A DNA stretch of 64,000 nucleotides from Mytilisepta virgata (taxonomy: Eukaryota > Mollusca > Bivalvia > Mytilida > Mytilidae), in contig CM051521.1 in NCBI GenBank assembly GCA_028015205.1, positions 67,440,314 through 67,504,313 on the forward strand, read 5' to 3'. Below the pieces are notes generated by a model. The model saw only the letters and a program-made list of their open reading frames with translations. It searched no databases and had not been told where the DNA came from. Shown one piece after another: positions 1 through 10,200 of the stretch. Numbering within the stretch: the stretch's first letter is position 1; every line of letters begins with the position of its first letter. The position numbers and the translations under genes were made by a program.

Positions 1-181
1 AGCGAATATTTTTAAGACATTCAATAAAAGCTACAGCCGCGTCATGATCACTAATATTTGAAGGTAGTTTATAAACGTCAGAAAATATACAACGCATAGA
101 GTCACTTATTATAATAGGGTCTAGTAATGTATCATTACCATTAGCATTAACTCTGGTTGGTTTTTTGATTATGTTTGTTTA
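1..181 (-). pseudogene. LINE endonuclease fragment
   Basis: The minus strand reads without a stop from about 181 to the window edge. It shows the PTRV segment, a LLDPIIISD stretch and the NISDH motif that mark the C-terminal part of an endonuclease/exonuclease/phosphatase domain of non-LTR retrotransposons. In those enzymes the SDH histidine is catalytic. The coding sequence runs off the window at base 1 and is cut on its N-terminal side by the abutting SINE, so about 58 codons remain. The clade cannot be told from so little. Confidence 0.6.
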
Positions 182-395
182 ATTGGGGTTTTACGCCGTT
201 TTCAGCACATTTGGCTATTTCGCGGCGGCCATTTTTTATTGGTGGAGGAAGCCGGAGTACCCGGAGAGAACCACCGACCGTCGGTAGGAAAATTGGCAAT
301 CCTTGTCAATTAAGATTGGAGCCCCCGACACAGGTGAGATTCGAACTCACAACCTCAGCGTTGACAGACTAATGATCATTGTAGTAGAGTTAGTA
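182..395 (-). repeat. tRNA-derived SINE of molluscan type
   Basis: Read on the minus strand, a tRNA-like head carries a pol III B-box (GTTCGAATCTC, the complement of 336-346). It is followed by a body with the GGTGGTTCTCTCCGGGTACT stretch and a GGCGTAAAACCCCAATTAAA tail. A closely similar body and an AATC-type tail are very common in molluscan transcripts, as I remember them. The 5' limit near 395 is approximate. I do not assign a named SINE family. The 3' tail abuts the LINE endonuclease fragment. Confidence 0.6.
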
Positions 396-1317
396 GTGTA
401 GTAGAGTTGGTTTTGGGTACTAGTTTAACAGACCGAATTTGCAGGCTTTAAACATGTGAACGTGTTCCTTATCAAGGGACTGAAACGTTGCATCCGCGTA
501 ATTTTATATGACAGCTTCAGTTTAGTAAATATTTATGAAAATTTCTCCTTCGATGTTCACGTTGTTAACCGGAAGTGCCAGTTCCATAACCATTTTATAT
601 TCATGACAGCTAGTGGTCATTTTTGACCAATACATGTTAAAGTGATAAAAATACAGTCGTAACTCTCACGTTTTCCGGCCCCGTTATTTACTTGATATTG
701 TCGGTCAACATGGTCAAGGTTTTCGGTTCTATTGTCTCTCCGAGTATAAATAATGTGAGTTTTGGGTTCCGAATCAGTTGCAGATTGAGATGACCTGTAG
801 CCAGGTCACTCTCTTCTTACGGAATTATAATAATTCTACAAGGAATACACAGGAGCGACACGTCCCAGAAGGTATGTCATTTTCTTGTTCTGTTTAAAGG
901 GACTGTCTCAAGACACATAGGTGATCACTATCTCATATTTTTTACTTATTTTGGAAACACAACGCGAAGCCGTATATCTTTATCCTCTTTTGGAATTTAT
1001 ATTTAGTTTTTTTTACATTTTATACGTAAGATAATATATTTTTAAAGCTTTTGCTGAGGATTAAGACAATTTACATAATTTATATTTAACTTCTACAAGA
1101 AGGTGTTATTTGACTAGTTTATTAATATTGTTATATTTGATAATATAAAGTCGTATTGAATTAACATTTGTTATTTAGTCAAATAAATATTTTGTTGTTA
1201 ACATTCTTAAGTTTTCATAGCCATTTCATCAAGTGTATCCCTTATGGTCAAAACTAGGGTGAAGTACTAGCCACTACACGCCCAGAATGGGACACTGAGC
1301 TAGCCCCATCAGTCACA
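396..1317 (+). repeat. 5' LTR of Gypsy-A (left edge approximate)
   Basis: The right edge is placed at 1317, two bases before a primer-binding site, and the sequence there ends in CA as LTRs do. The left edge is a guess because the 3' LTR is absent. The stretch holds a TATA element with an initiator-like TCAGTTG, and is otherwise A+T-rich and non-coding. Confidence 0.55.
745..780 (+). promoter_or_regulatory. TATA box and initiator in Gypsy-A LTR
   Basis: TATAAATA lies at 745-752 and TCAGTTG at 774-780, spaced about 29 bases from TATA to the putative start, as expected for an RNA polymerase II core promoter. Position within the LTR fits a U3/R boundary. This rests on motif and spacing alone. 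Confidence 0.45.
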
Positions 1318-1319
1318 AA

Positions 1320-1337
1320 TGGTGCCGTAACCAGGAT
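1320..1337 (+). other. Primer-binding site of Gypsy-A
   Basis: TGGTGCCGTAACCAGGAT begins two bases after the LTR end. Its complement ends in CCA, as the 3' end of a tRNA does. It would prime minus-strand synthesis. I do not name the tRNA. Confidence 0.65.
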
Positions 1338-1456
1338 ACATTTTGCTTGCATGTGTTTGAAAGTTTAGATTTTTTTTCTTTTGAAATTTTTGATAAATTT
1401 TTCATAGATAAATTATTTTTACTATTGAACTGTTTATTTTTGCTGTTCAACAAGTC

Positions 1457-3829
1457 TTGTTAATATGGCTCATGGTAAAGACAGTATTATTTTTCTCAGT
1501 CAATCTAACAATGAGGATTTTGATAGATATTCTTCATGTTCAGAGGATAAAGATTACGGGTCTTTTTTTATATACCCTCCCGTTCTCTAGTCCTAGGAAA
1601 ACTGTGCCGGAAACGTCTTTTTATATAGACACTTGTTTAAAATCACGTACATATATTGAACGTGAGACATCAGTTCTTGATACTGGTTACAGAAGTATGA
1701 AAGAGCCACAGGGGCAGAAAGTTAGCTTTTCAGATGAAATGTTTCCTTTACTTAGCTTTTCTAGGAAAGAAGTAGTCAGTCCTAAGGTTTAGGCTATGCA
1801 GGTACATGAAAAAAAAAACAAAAAACAAATCACCAAAGGTCATGAAACAAGTACACAAACTCTTATGCCACACGGGTCGTATAGGGAAAACCAAACTTTT
1901 ATCCCCTCTGAGTCGTATGGGGACAAGACCGTTCCTGAAAAACAGTCTACAGAATTACAAAAAACACCTGGTACATCTGCCCACATTACAAGTACTTTAC
2001 TCACCACTTCAATCCCGATAGATACATGCAATACTGCAAGGGGTATTTTACAAAATCCCTGGACGACAGGTTGTAAAGAATCTTTAGTTTATAGTCATGA
2101 ATACGGATACCCTAGAACAGGGGAAAATCGGGTTCCAAATACTAGTTCATTTAATCAAGCTCCAGTTTATGGTCCAGTTAATGTTCCATATCAGGATAGA
2201 ACTTCTTGTTATGCTGATAATGATCAAAGGAGCTAATTGATGATACATTTTATGAACTACCTCATATACGCTCTCCATACCCAAGGGATACTTGTTTAAC
2301 CAGTAGCATTATTAGCTTTAAACATGTCTCAAGAGCTCCATATTCAATAGATACTCATTTAACTAGTAAAACCGCTAATTTTGATCATGTTTCACAAACT
2401 CCTGCATTTTTACAAACCAATATTGGTCATAGCGTTCCAATTTATTCTTAGAGTTCAAATTTTGATCCAATGAGACAGACTAGTACAATATTTAGTAGTT
2501 TTGATCAAAATAGGGACATTTTTTCTAACCCTACATTTTTAGCTAGTTCTTATTTAACTCAGGATATGCCTTCACAGATTGTAAACCCACCTAGTCAAAT
2601 TTCTATCGCACCTGCACAAGCAAATGGTTCAACTTGGAATAACCCTGTAGTAGGAAAACACGGATATAACCCGATGAATCATGCATTTTATAACTGGGCC
2701 CTACATTTAATAACTCCTATGGCAAACCCATGAGTAACCCAAGGGTTCCAAACATTAATAATATGGTACCGCAGATCATGAACCAACCAATAGGTTTTCC
2801 TACAAATCAACAATGGCCTGCTCATTCTACAACTAATATACCGGTATGGCATCCTACTTATCTCGGAATGTCTCTTCCATTTAACATGCAAACGCAAGGT
2901 TTTTACAATCCAAATTTACAAAGAGTAAATCCTGTAAGGAAACAAAAAGACCCAGATACTTTCGATGGTAAAAACACAGATTGGGCAGACTACATAATTC
3001 AATTTGAAAAAGTCGCACAATGGGATCAATATGAACGAGCCCAACAGTTGATCATGTCTTTAAGGGGAATAGCCCAAAGAACTATCAGTGAATTAAATCC
3101 TTATCAATTAAATGATTTTGAATTTATCAAAAGAATGTTAAGTCAGAGATTTAATTCTATTGAAAGGGAGACAGCTCATAAATTTGAGTTTAAAAATCGT
3201 AGGAAATGTAAAGAGGTCTGTATTAGACTACGGTCACGCTTTACGCCGTTTTGCTTCACTCATAAATTTGAGTTTAAAAATCGTAGGAAATGTAAAGAAG
3301 AGTCTGTATTAGACTACGGTCGTTTGGCTACACAAGCTTATTCAACTTTAAATTTAGTTTCAATTGAAGCTTTAGTTGTAGATCAATTTGTAGAGGGAAT
3401 AGGAAACCGTGATTTAAAACGGTATGTTCAATTATTAAACAGACCAAAAACTCTTGATCAAGCAATTTCATATGCTATTGAGTATGAAGCATATGAAGGT
3501 CCTATCGAGAATATAAGAAAACCTCAATTCTCTGAGGAAGTCATATATCTGAAAATTCAAATCTTCATAAGAAAATTAAGAATATTATTGTTCAGGAATT
3601 GAAAAATGAGAATGCTAAAACTGCAGTCTGTGAATCTGAAAAAGAAAATTCGGATGAAAATAGTTCTGTAAAACCTAGTTTTCAAAATACAAGGAGATCA
3701 ATAATAACATGTGAATGCTGTCCGAAAAAAGGTCACATACAAACTAGATGCTTCAAAAAGAAAGACAATGCGTTAAAAGAGATGAGGCAGGAACTTGCTA
3801 AAAGGAAATCTCTTGTATCGGGGGAATAG
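1457..3829 (+). pseudogene. Gag region of Gypsy-A
   Basis: Open stretches in several frames (1457-1792, 1796-2236, 2470-2733, 2730-3602, 3599-3829) form one decayed gag. The first half is rich in Ser, Thr, Pro, Asn and Gln and has no recognised domain. The 2730-3602 part resembles the retrotransposon Gag core (a WADYIIQFEKVAQW segment followed by a helical, Arg/Lys-rich region). The 3599-3829 part holds a nucleocapsid zinc knuckle CX2CX4HX4C (CECCPKKGHIQTRC). An in-frame 84-bp duplication sits inside the core at 3175-3321. Confidence 0.75.
3175..3321 (+). repeat. 84-bp in-frame tandem duplication in gag
   Basis: The sequence starting CTCATAAATTTGAG at 3175 recurs at 3259, both copies reading HKFEFKNRRKCKE. 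The offset is 84 bases (28 codons), so the frame survives. About 23 bases of filler (3236-3258) follow the first copy only. Confidence 0.85.
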
Positions 3830-3929
3830 AACAGGCTGGTTCGGAGGCCTACGAATCAGCCAGTTCGTCACAAATGGGGCCTGAAATGAAAATATTAGAA
3901 ATTTTTGAGTTTGATAATTTTGATAGAAA

Positions 3930-4330
3930 TTCGTTTCAAAGTTTGTATGAGCCTGTTGAAATAAATAACATTAAATATGAAATGTTAATAGACACTGGAT
4001 TTCCGGTAACTGTTAGCTGAAAATATAACAGATAGTTTAGGAGTAGAGGAGTAGGGTTGTCAGACTTGTCCAGAGTTGATTCAACTCCATCTGCAGCTGA
4101 TGGAAGTAAAATGCCCATTGAAGGTCATGTAAAACTCAAAATAAAAATCGACCAATCCAATTTTCGACAAAATGTTATGGTAACAAAGTTAGGAACACTT
4201 AAAGGTATTATTGGAATGGATTTCTTGCAAGATCAAAAATGTGATTTAAAATTATCAGAAGCTAAATTAGTGATAGGGCAGCAAATTATTAAACTTAAAA
4301 AGCACAACAGTGATACATGTGCAAGAGTTA
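3930..4330 (+). pseudogene. Aspartic protease region of Gypsy-A
   Basis: A retropepsin active-site motif, LIDTGFPVTVS, is encoded near 3984-4016 and is followed at once by a stop (TGA, about 4018). The C-terminal half resumes in another frame from 4057, with the GIIGMDFL motif near 4204-4227 that forms the second hallmark of Gypsy proteases. At least one frame change and one stop separate the two halves. Confidence 0.75.
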
Positions 4331-4397
4331 AACTTTATGGAAATAGAGTTATTCCCCCTCAGTCAGAAATTTTGATAAAAGAACTACCGAGAAAAAT

Positions 4398-5593
4398 TTG
4401 GAATTATCGAACCAGATAAAATATTACATAAAAAGGGTTACTTTTTGCAAAGGATTAAATGATACTTTAAAAAAAGAAGTAGTGCTCTCAGTGTTAAACA
4501 TTAATTATAAGTCAGTTAAATTAATGAAAAATTTAACAGTAGGGACTATAATAGACACTGTTCAGTTAATAAATCAGATTGACCCAAGTAGTTCAGATGT
4601 CAATGAATCTGTTGAAGGTTTACCAAAACATTTAGAGGAATTGTTACAAAAATCTTCTAATGAGTTAACTCCTGAAAATAAACAAAATTTAGAGAAATTA
4701 TTAATAAAATTTCAAGATATTTTCGTAGGACCTAGTGGACAGCTCGGTCGAACTGATATTGTAAAACATAAAATAAGTACTGGTTCAGCTATACCTGTTA
4801 AGATTCCTCCTAGACGCATACCTAATGCTTTAAAACCTGTAGTTGAGAAAGAATTATAATCTATGTTAAAAAAGGGAGTTATAGAACCTAGCAATAGTGC
4901 ATGGTCTAGTCCGATTTGCCTAGTTAAGAAAAAGGATGGCTCAATTAGATTTTGTGTAGATTTCCGTAAAGTTAACGCCCTAGGCGACCCTGATGGATAT
5001 CCTTTGCCTAAAATTGATGACTGTTTAGACTCTTTAAAGGGAGCTAAATGGATGTCCACCGTAGACTGTTGCCATGGTTACTGGCAAGTGTTGTGTGAAG
5101 AATTGGATAGACCGAAAACGGCTTTCAGTACGCATCAAGGACTTTTTCAGTTTAGAGTAATGCCCATGGGACTTAACTCAGCTGCTCAAACTTTTCAAAT
5201 ATTAATTGAAACCATTTTGGGAAAATTACAGTGGCGACACTGTTTATGCTATTTAGATGATATTATAATTTTTGGAAAAAGTTTTGAGAAAACTCTAGAA
5301 AATCACAAGCTTGTTTTCGAATGTTTGAAAGAAGCCAATTTAAAATTAAGACATCCAAATGTTTTATTTTTAGAAAAGAATTATCGTTCCTTGGACATTT
5401 AGTTTCAGAAAAGGGTACTCAGTGTGACCCTACTAAAATAGAGTGTGTCAAAAACTGGGCGCAACCTAAAAATGTATCAGAAATAAAAAGTTTTTTTTTA
5501 GGATTTGCAGGATATTTTAGAAAATTTTTAGAGAATTTTTCTACAATAGCTTGTCCTTTAGTAAAATTAACTAGAAAAAGCCAACAGTTTTAA
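4398..5593 (+). pseudogene. Reverse transcriptase of Gypsy-A
   Basis: Typical Gypsy RT: the LKKGVIEPSNSAWSSPICLV entry segment, DGSIRFCVDFRKVN, a STVDCCHGYWQV segment holding the first catalytic aspartate, and the YLDD box at 5250-5261. Breaks include a stop at about 4857-4859 and a frameshift near 5321-5400, after which the connection domain continues (FLGHLVSEKGTQCDP) to 5593. It lies between the protease and RNase H halves of the same polyprotein. Confidence 0.85.
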
Positions 5594-5635
5594 TGGACAG
5601 AAGAATGTAGTGTAGCTTTTCATAAGTTAAAAGAT

Positions 5636-6196
5636 ATGCTAACTTCAGCTCAACTCTTAATATTCCCTGATGATGAAGGTACGTTTATCCTAGATACACA
5701 TGCAAGTTTAAAGGTGATAGGTGCGGTACGATCGCAGAAACAAGAGGGTTCAGAAAAAGTCATTTCTTATGCCAGTCGCACTTTAAATAAAAGTCAAAGA
5801 AATTATTGCGTAACAAAACAAGAACTACCAGCAGTAGTAACTTTTGTTAGGCAATTCAGGCACTTTTTGTGGGGCCGAAAATTCATCATAAGAACCGATC
5901 ATGCTTCATTGACATGGCTTCGAAATTTCAAAGAGGCCGAGGGTATGGTTGCCCGGTGGATTAATATACTAGAAAACTACAATTTTGAAATTCAATATCG
6001 AAAAGGTAGCTTACACACCAACGCAGATGCATTATCAAAAATGCCAATTCGTAAATGTAAACGGGAAGAATGTTTACCTTGCTATCCCAAATCTAACTCA
6101 TCTTTTCGAAGTCAGACTGAGGGAAAAGTTGATTGCAGAGTTTGTAATCAAGCCCACTCAGGAAACTGTCCTGCAGCCAAGGCTGAGGAAAACTAG
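5636..6196 (+). pseudogene. RNase H domain of Gypsy-A
   Basis: The start shows FILDTHASLKVIGAV, where intact relatives have an aspartate followed by a small-residue loop. IRTDHASLTWL and the closing NADALSKMP follow. These are the hallmarks of Gypsy RNase H. A stop at about 5591-5593 separates it from RT. The tail contains a CX2C-rich stretch typical of the linker to integrase. Confidence 0.8.
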
Positions 6197-6289
6197 TTAT
6201 TAGAATCTATAGTTAGCACTGTAATTCAAACTTCTCCGGTTCAAAAATTAGAACCAAATTGGTTAGATTTTTGGAGTCTTCAAGAAATT

Positions 6290-7077
6290 AAAATTATGCA
6301 GGAAAATGATTCTGCCATTGGTGATATTTTAAGACTTAATAAAAAACAAACAGGATATAACAAATTTACACCCTGAAGCCAAAGTTTTATGGGGATTGTG
6401 GGAATTTCTAAAATAAAGAGATGACATTTTATATAAAGTTCTGGTAAAAGAAGGGAATCAAATTTTACAATTACTTGCCCCTCCTAAAATAAGGGAGATA
6501 ATTTTTCACCAATTACATCATAATAAAATTGCAGGTCATTTTGGAAAAGATAGAACTTTAACAACAATACGAAATCGGTTTCATTGGCCCGGAATGACAG
6601 AAGACATTAAACAGTGGTGCTTAGATTGTGACCTTTGTGCCCGTGGTAAGCCAGGACCTGGTTTAGGGAAATCCCCTTTAAAACCTTCACAGAGTACTGC
6701 CCCTATGGACAGAGTAGGTATAGACATAGTTGGACCCCTTCCTATAACCCAAAACAAAAATGAGTTTATAATTGTTATAGGAGGGGCGGTATTTTTCTAA
6801 ATGGAAAGAGGCATATGCAGTCCATTATCATACGGCAATGACCGTGGCAGACAAAGTTATAACTGAATTTATTTGTAGATTCGGTTGCCCTTTACAAATA
6901 CATAGCGATCAAGGGAGAGAATTTGAATCGAATCTGTTTCAAATAATATGTCAGAAGTTAGGAGTACATAAAACTCGTTCTACCCCTTACAGACCCCAGA
7001 GCTCAGGTTTAGTAGAGAGATATAATAGAACCTTTAAACAGATGCTGTCCATTTTTGTTAATACACATCGAAATTAA
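6290..7077 (+). pseudogene. Integrase of Gypsy-A, 3'-truncated
   Basis: The N-terminal HHCC zinc domain is visible at about 6500-6645 (HQLHHN, GHFGKD, CLDCDLC). The catalytic core follows with DIVGPLP (first Asp), a break at 6798-6838, HSDQGREFE (second Asp) and SSGLVERYNRTF (Glu). Similarity stops at 7077, so the C-terminal domain and 3' LTR are lost. Stops also occur in the 6197-6593 stretch. Confidence 0.8.
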
Positions 7078-7857
7078 ATACTGAGATGGATTTATAACGT
7101 CATTATATTTCCATTGAAAATGGCGTATCGTTTAAAATCTACTTAAATTTCTCATTCATGGTGTTAAGTAACGTCAATAAACAACCTTCATCATAATTTC
7201 ATCAGCGAGGGTCATTTACCTGGAATTATCACCTTAAGGGTATGTTGTTTAATTCAAATGTAAATATTCAGCGTGACCTGTGAGAGGTTACAAAATGTTT
7301 TCCAATTTTTTTCCCGATGTGATGAAATTCAGAATTGCATTACAATTGTTTTAATTCTTAATTTGTCGAATTAATGTCTTTACATAATTAGAAACTAGAG
7401 TTACTGTGGTCTATTGGGCCACAAATACCCCCCGCGCCAACTGCCTTGTAAACCTGTCTACATAATCTGTCCTAATCTTAAATGACCACAGGCTTTCGGT
7501 GTACTAAAAATGATTGAATTAATAAACTGTACATTAAAAAAATTATGAAACTGTAATGAGAGTCTAAAATCTATGAAGAAATTATTAAAGCAAAGCAAAG
7601 AATACATTAAGAAAAGATTTGAAAACTTATTGAAACTCTCTATTGTTTACATTTCACGAGGTAAATTTTACTGGTGAAGTCTCACAAGTATTTGGAAAAG
7701 TGCCGAAAATCGGAAGAGGGCTGATCATGTGCACAATCATAGCTCAAAATGAATTACCATTTAGTACAGCTCCGCTCCTTACAATTTGCATTAAGGAAAT
7801 GTTTCCAGATTAATGACTTGCTGCAGGTATGTAGATCATTTTATCTACTTTCAAAAT
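7078..7857. other. A+T-rich spacer, nothing recognised
   Basis: No open frame with recognisable protein, no long repeat shared with the rest of the window and no RNA gene that I can see. It follows the truncated end of Gypsy-A. Confidence 0.5.
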
Positions 7858-8180
7858 AAAAACACTTTCTCACAAAGACAAGTAAGATTTCATTAGGATA
7901 AATGAAATTTGTCCCAGCTTGTCTTTCACTCGCTCTCTTAATTCCCTCTATTATGGTCTGGGTGATGGGAAGGGGGGTAAAAAAGCGTATTTTCTAGGGG
8001 CCACTTTGCCCAAATTTTTTTCAAGTTTGGACTTAGTTTTTTCCAGCATTTTTTTTCAGCAAATGCCTTCCCCCCCCTTTAATAACTTTGACTTATCCTC
8101 ACGGCACTTCGACTGAAACTAAGTCCAAACTTGAAAAAAATTTGGGTATATCTTACTTGTCTTTGTGAGAAAGTGTTTTT
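7858..8180. repeat. Two-tier inverted repeat
   Basis: Outer arms 7858-7887 and 8151-8180 are perfect inverted copies of 30 bases. Inner arms 8009-8039 and 8116-8146 are perfect inverted copies of 31 bases, with a 76-base loop. On the right the two arms are only 4 bases apart; on the left 121 bases separate them. That suggests a once contiguous arm of about 65 bases interrupted on the left by an insertion. No coding sequence is seen inside. Confidence 0.9.
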
Positions 8181-8414
8181 ATGTTGTTTTTACGTTCATT
8201 CGAGCGTCCTTTAACTTTATTTCGCGAAAGGTTCCGAGCGAATTTTACGTTTTTCTTTTTTTACGGTTTTACTTAGTTGACGTAGAAAAACGTTTAAGAG
8301 GGCGGAAGGCGTAATTTGGGGGTCTGAAAATCGTAGTGATAACGCTAAAATCGTAGCGATAAACAGGTCCGAATAAGCTGTAACGGGAATTGATAACACA
8401 AAGCATGTACACGT

Positions 8415-8492
8415 AGTTCGGACAGACGGACGGACAGACAGACAGACTGAAACCTATATATCTCCCCTAAACTTCGTTTTCGGGGGGTATAA
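8415..8492 (+). repeat. R2 element tail: RGAC microsatellite plus hairpin
   Basis: GGACAGACGGACGGACAGAC repeats lead into a C-run and a G-run closing with GGGGGGTATAA at about 8482-8492. The C-run and G-run can pair. The same tail design recurs near 22070, 26130, 47899, 49467 and 58580. The rest of this copy, upstream, is not clearly delimited. Confidence 0.7.
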
Positions 8493-8670
8493 TTATATAT
8501 ATTATGTTTGGTAAATATTTTTTACCGAATTTGAATTAATAACAGACACGGATTAACTTGTAATATAATCGATATAATTTGGTAATTATCGACCCGTTTC
8601 CCCCATATAATGTCCGTATGTAAATGGTAGCATGCTGTGGAAAATTCCTCATTAATTTTAGGATATATTT

Positions 8671-8719
8671 TGTAGGTATTGACGTCAGCACCTACATTTT
8701 TGTCGGCAAGGTGGCCGAC
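8671..8719. repeat. Imperfect palindrome around TGACGTCA
   Basis: TGTAGGT at 8671-8677 and ACCTACA at 8690-8696 flank a TGACGTCA core (8680-8687). Immediately after, GTCGGC and GCCGAC (8702-8719) can form a second hairpin. The core matches a cyclic-AMP response element, but nothing nearby is a gene start. Confidence 0.6.
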
Positions 8720-8984
8720 TATCTAGTGTTTCATTTCATAAAACAATTTTTTAAAATACACATTTAGTACTGTAAATATCGGAATGACGTTTTGTACAAA
8801 CATATTTAAGTATATTTACAATAGGTGTGTTAATTCTTGAGCCGATTTGGTCCTTCCCTTTTTTTTAAGAGAAAACGATCGTTTTATTCTCAGAGAAAGA
8901 TTGTTCTTGGACAGATCAAATCCACTGAAAGACGCGACATATAGACATATAGATTTCCCAGGCACAAGATTATTAAACTAAGCA

Positions 8985-9251
8985 ACCTGCTGAGGCCGGA
9001 TCTGGAAAAAGCAACATTGAGATCCCAAAGCATTTCCGTGGAACTTCAAGTTTTAGCTGCTTTACGGTTTTATGCCAGTGGAAGTTTTCAGAACGTGATA
9101 GATGTTTTCGTTTGAGCCAACCAAGTGCCAGTAGGTATATCAACGATCATATTCCGATCAAGGCCCCAAATGAAAGAGAATACCAGTATGTCAACCGAAA
9201 GAATTTTCATTCAATCAATGTCCAATGTTTATGTGATGCCCAGTTTAGAAT
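8985..9251 (+). pseudogene. Harbinger (HARBI1-like) transposase, left half
   Basis: The plus strand encodes the HARBI1-type helix LQVLAALRFYASGSFQN and then, after a stop and a deletion, IPIKAPNEREYQYVNRKNFH and INVQCLCDAQF of the DDE nuclease domain. The Polinton interrupts it at 9252. Compared with the second copy at 18513-18905, this copy lacks about 170 bases between AGTGCCAGTA and the HIPIKAP segment. An apparent reading frame runs from here into the Polinton, but it has no ATG in this part. Confidence 0.8.
9246..9251. other. Polinton target-site duplication, left (TAGAAT)
   Basis: TAGAAT directly precedes the left terminal repeat and recurs at 18445-18450 directly after the right one. 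Six-base duplications are the rule for Polintons. Confidence 0.9.
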
Positions 9252-9519
9252 AGTAGTATCAAAAGGCCGATTCTACACCACCCCCACTTTTCAAGGGGAA
9301 ATCGTGCATAGACCCCCCAACCCCGACGGCCAGATGCAAACGGACGGCATCCCTATTGAGCATAGGGTAAATACAAGAATTATGGCTTTCGTACAGAGCA
9401 TAAGTCAGGTCGTCCCAGAGGATAGTGGGGATGTGGACACCTTAAAGGGAAGGATGTCACCGATTGATATAAAAAAAATTATGACATCCAATAGTGATAT
9501 GATGAATCGCTACGAGAAT
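9252..9519 (+). repeat. Polinton left terminal inverted repeat
   Basis: It pairs with 18192-18444. Identity is high but there are short indels, including an extra segment around 9334-9356 that is absent on the right, and a different spacer after GATAGTGGGGATG. It ends just inside the first 13 codons of the outermost gene (ATG at 9481). Confidence 0.9.
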
Positions 9520-9888
9520 AAGACTTTCGTACACAATGGATTCGTTGACATCCCCACAGATGGGGATGACTTCATCATCGAAGACGCCTTCCAGGAGAAG
9601 GTGCAGGACCAGAATCAGGAAGCACTCAAATGGAAGGACTTACCCACCGGGGTGATCTATAAGATCTTGGAGGTGGTAGAAGTGGATGGAAAATTCGGCA
9701 AAAGCAAAATCCTCACCCTGAAGGATCGAAACGGAGAAACCATCAGGTTATGGGCCTGCCCCACACTCAACAAAGAGAAAGGTCCCTTGCAAGGCGCTTA
9801 CGTTCGGAGCATGGGATTCAAGCTCAGCAAAAAATCTAACCAGCAGTACCTCTCGTACGATCTGGTGAGGCTTCGACCACTGGCTTGA
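9481..9888 (+). CDS. Small OB-fold-like protein of Polinton
   Basis: The reading frame is open from before 9252, but upstream codons belong to HARBI1 remnants and the terminal repeat. I choose the ATG at 9481 (MTSNSDMMNRYEN) because the same ATG and 13 codons occur in the other terminal repeat, preceded in both by GATATAAAA. That gives 135 residues with no stop. The C-terminal 80 residues contain GVIYKILEVVEVDGKFGKS, then KILTLKDRNGETIRLWACP and YLSYDLVRL, an alternating beta pattern that resembles a single-stranded DNA-binding OB fold. That role is my inference; I recognise no named family. The 3' end overlaps the convergent small gene by 53 bases. Confidence 0.6.
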   Translation: MTSNSDMMNRYENKTFVHNGFVDIPTDGDDFIIEDAFQEKVQDQNQEALKWKDLPTGVIYKILEVVEVDGKFGKSKILTLKDRNGETIRLWACPTLNKEKGPLQGAYVRSMGFKLSKKSNQQYLSYDLVRLRPLA

Positions 9889-10030
9889 AGACTTCTGATA
9901 GGCCGCGGGTCAGTCCGATCTTATCTATCCGATGTTGAAGATTATCGGATCGGATCGATCGCTTGATTTCGGCTAGCTCCCGGGCAAGCGCTTCACGCTG
10001 CTGGAGGTCGGTGATTCTAACGAACGTCAT
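9836..10030 (-). CDS. Small helical Polinton protein
   Basis: 64 codons starting at an ATG preceded by GATAA, the start motif shared by this element's genes. The protein is predicted largely helical (LQQREALARELAEIKRSI) and ends FKPVVEASPDRTRGTAG. The last 17 codons are antisense to the OB-like gene, so the natural C-terminus may have been lost there. Function unknown. Confidence 0.5.
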   Translation of the reverse strand: MTFVRITDLQQREALARELAEIKRSIRSDNLQHRIDKIGLTRGLSEVFKPVVEASPDRTRGTAG

Positions 10031-10061
10031 TTATCCATGGACGTAGAACGCCCCCCCCCCC

Positions 10062-10200
10062 GATAGCGTTCGACGTTTTCGCCAAACACCCCCTGATAGC
10101 GTTCGACGTTTTCGCCAAACGCCCCCTGATAGCGCTCAACTTTTTCGCCAAACGCCCCCTGATAGCGTTCAACGTTTTCGCCAAACGTCCCCTGATAGCG
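10062..10200 (-). repeat. 33-bp tandem repeat, coding on minus strand
   Basis: GATAGCG starts occur at 10062, 10095, 10128, 10161 and 10194, a period of exactly 33. On the minus strand each unit reads an 11-residue motif like NAIRGRLAKTS. The surrounding frame (10017-10289) has no ATG, only a TTG, so it is either the tail of a decayed gene or a repeat that happens to be open. A run of 11 C lies next to it at 10051-10061. Confidence 0.75.

Larger units (their letters stand above)
396..7077 (+). mobile_element. Gypsy-A: truncated Ty3/Gypsy LTR retrotransposon
   Basis: The order 5' LTR, primer-binding site, gag, protease, reverse transcriptase, RNase H, integrase is that of Ty3/Gypsy elements. 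All coding parts are broken by stops or frameshifts. Coding similarity ends at 7077, just after the integrase glutamate, and no second LTR follows, so the 3' end is missing. The 5' limit is uncertain because there is no partner LTR to compare. Confidence 0.85.

Noticed and set aside
320..380. Functional tRNA gene
   Set aside because: Only a B-box and part of a T-arm are clear, and the sequence continues into a SINE body.
9112..9480. N-terminal extension of the OB-like frame into HARBI1 sequence
   Set aside because: The frame opens on TTG, consists of transposase remnant followed by the terminal repeat, and exists only because the Polinton landed in frame. The shared ATG at 9481 is the better start.
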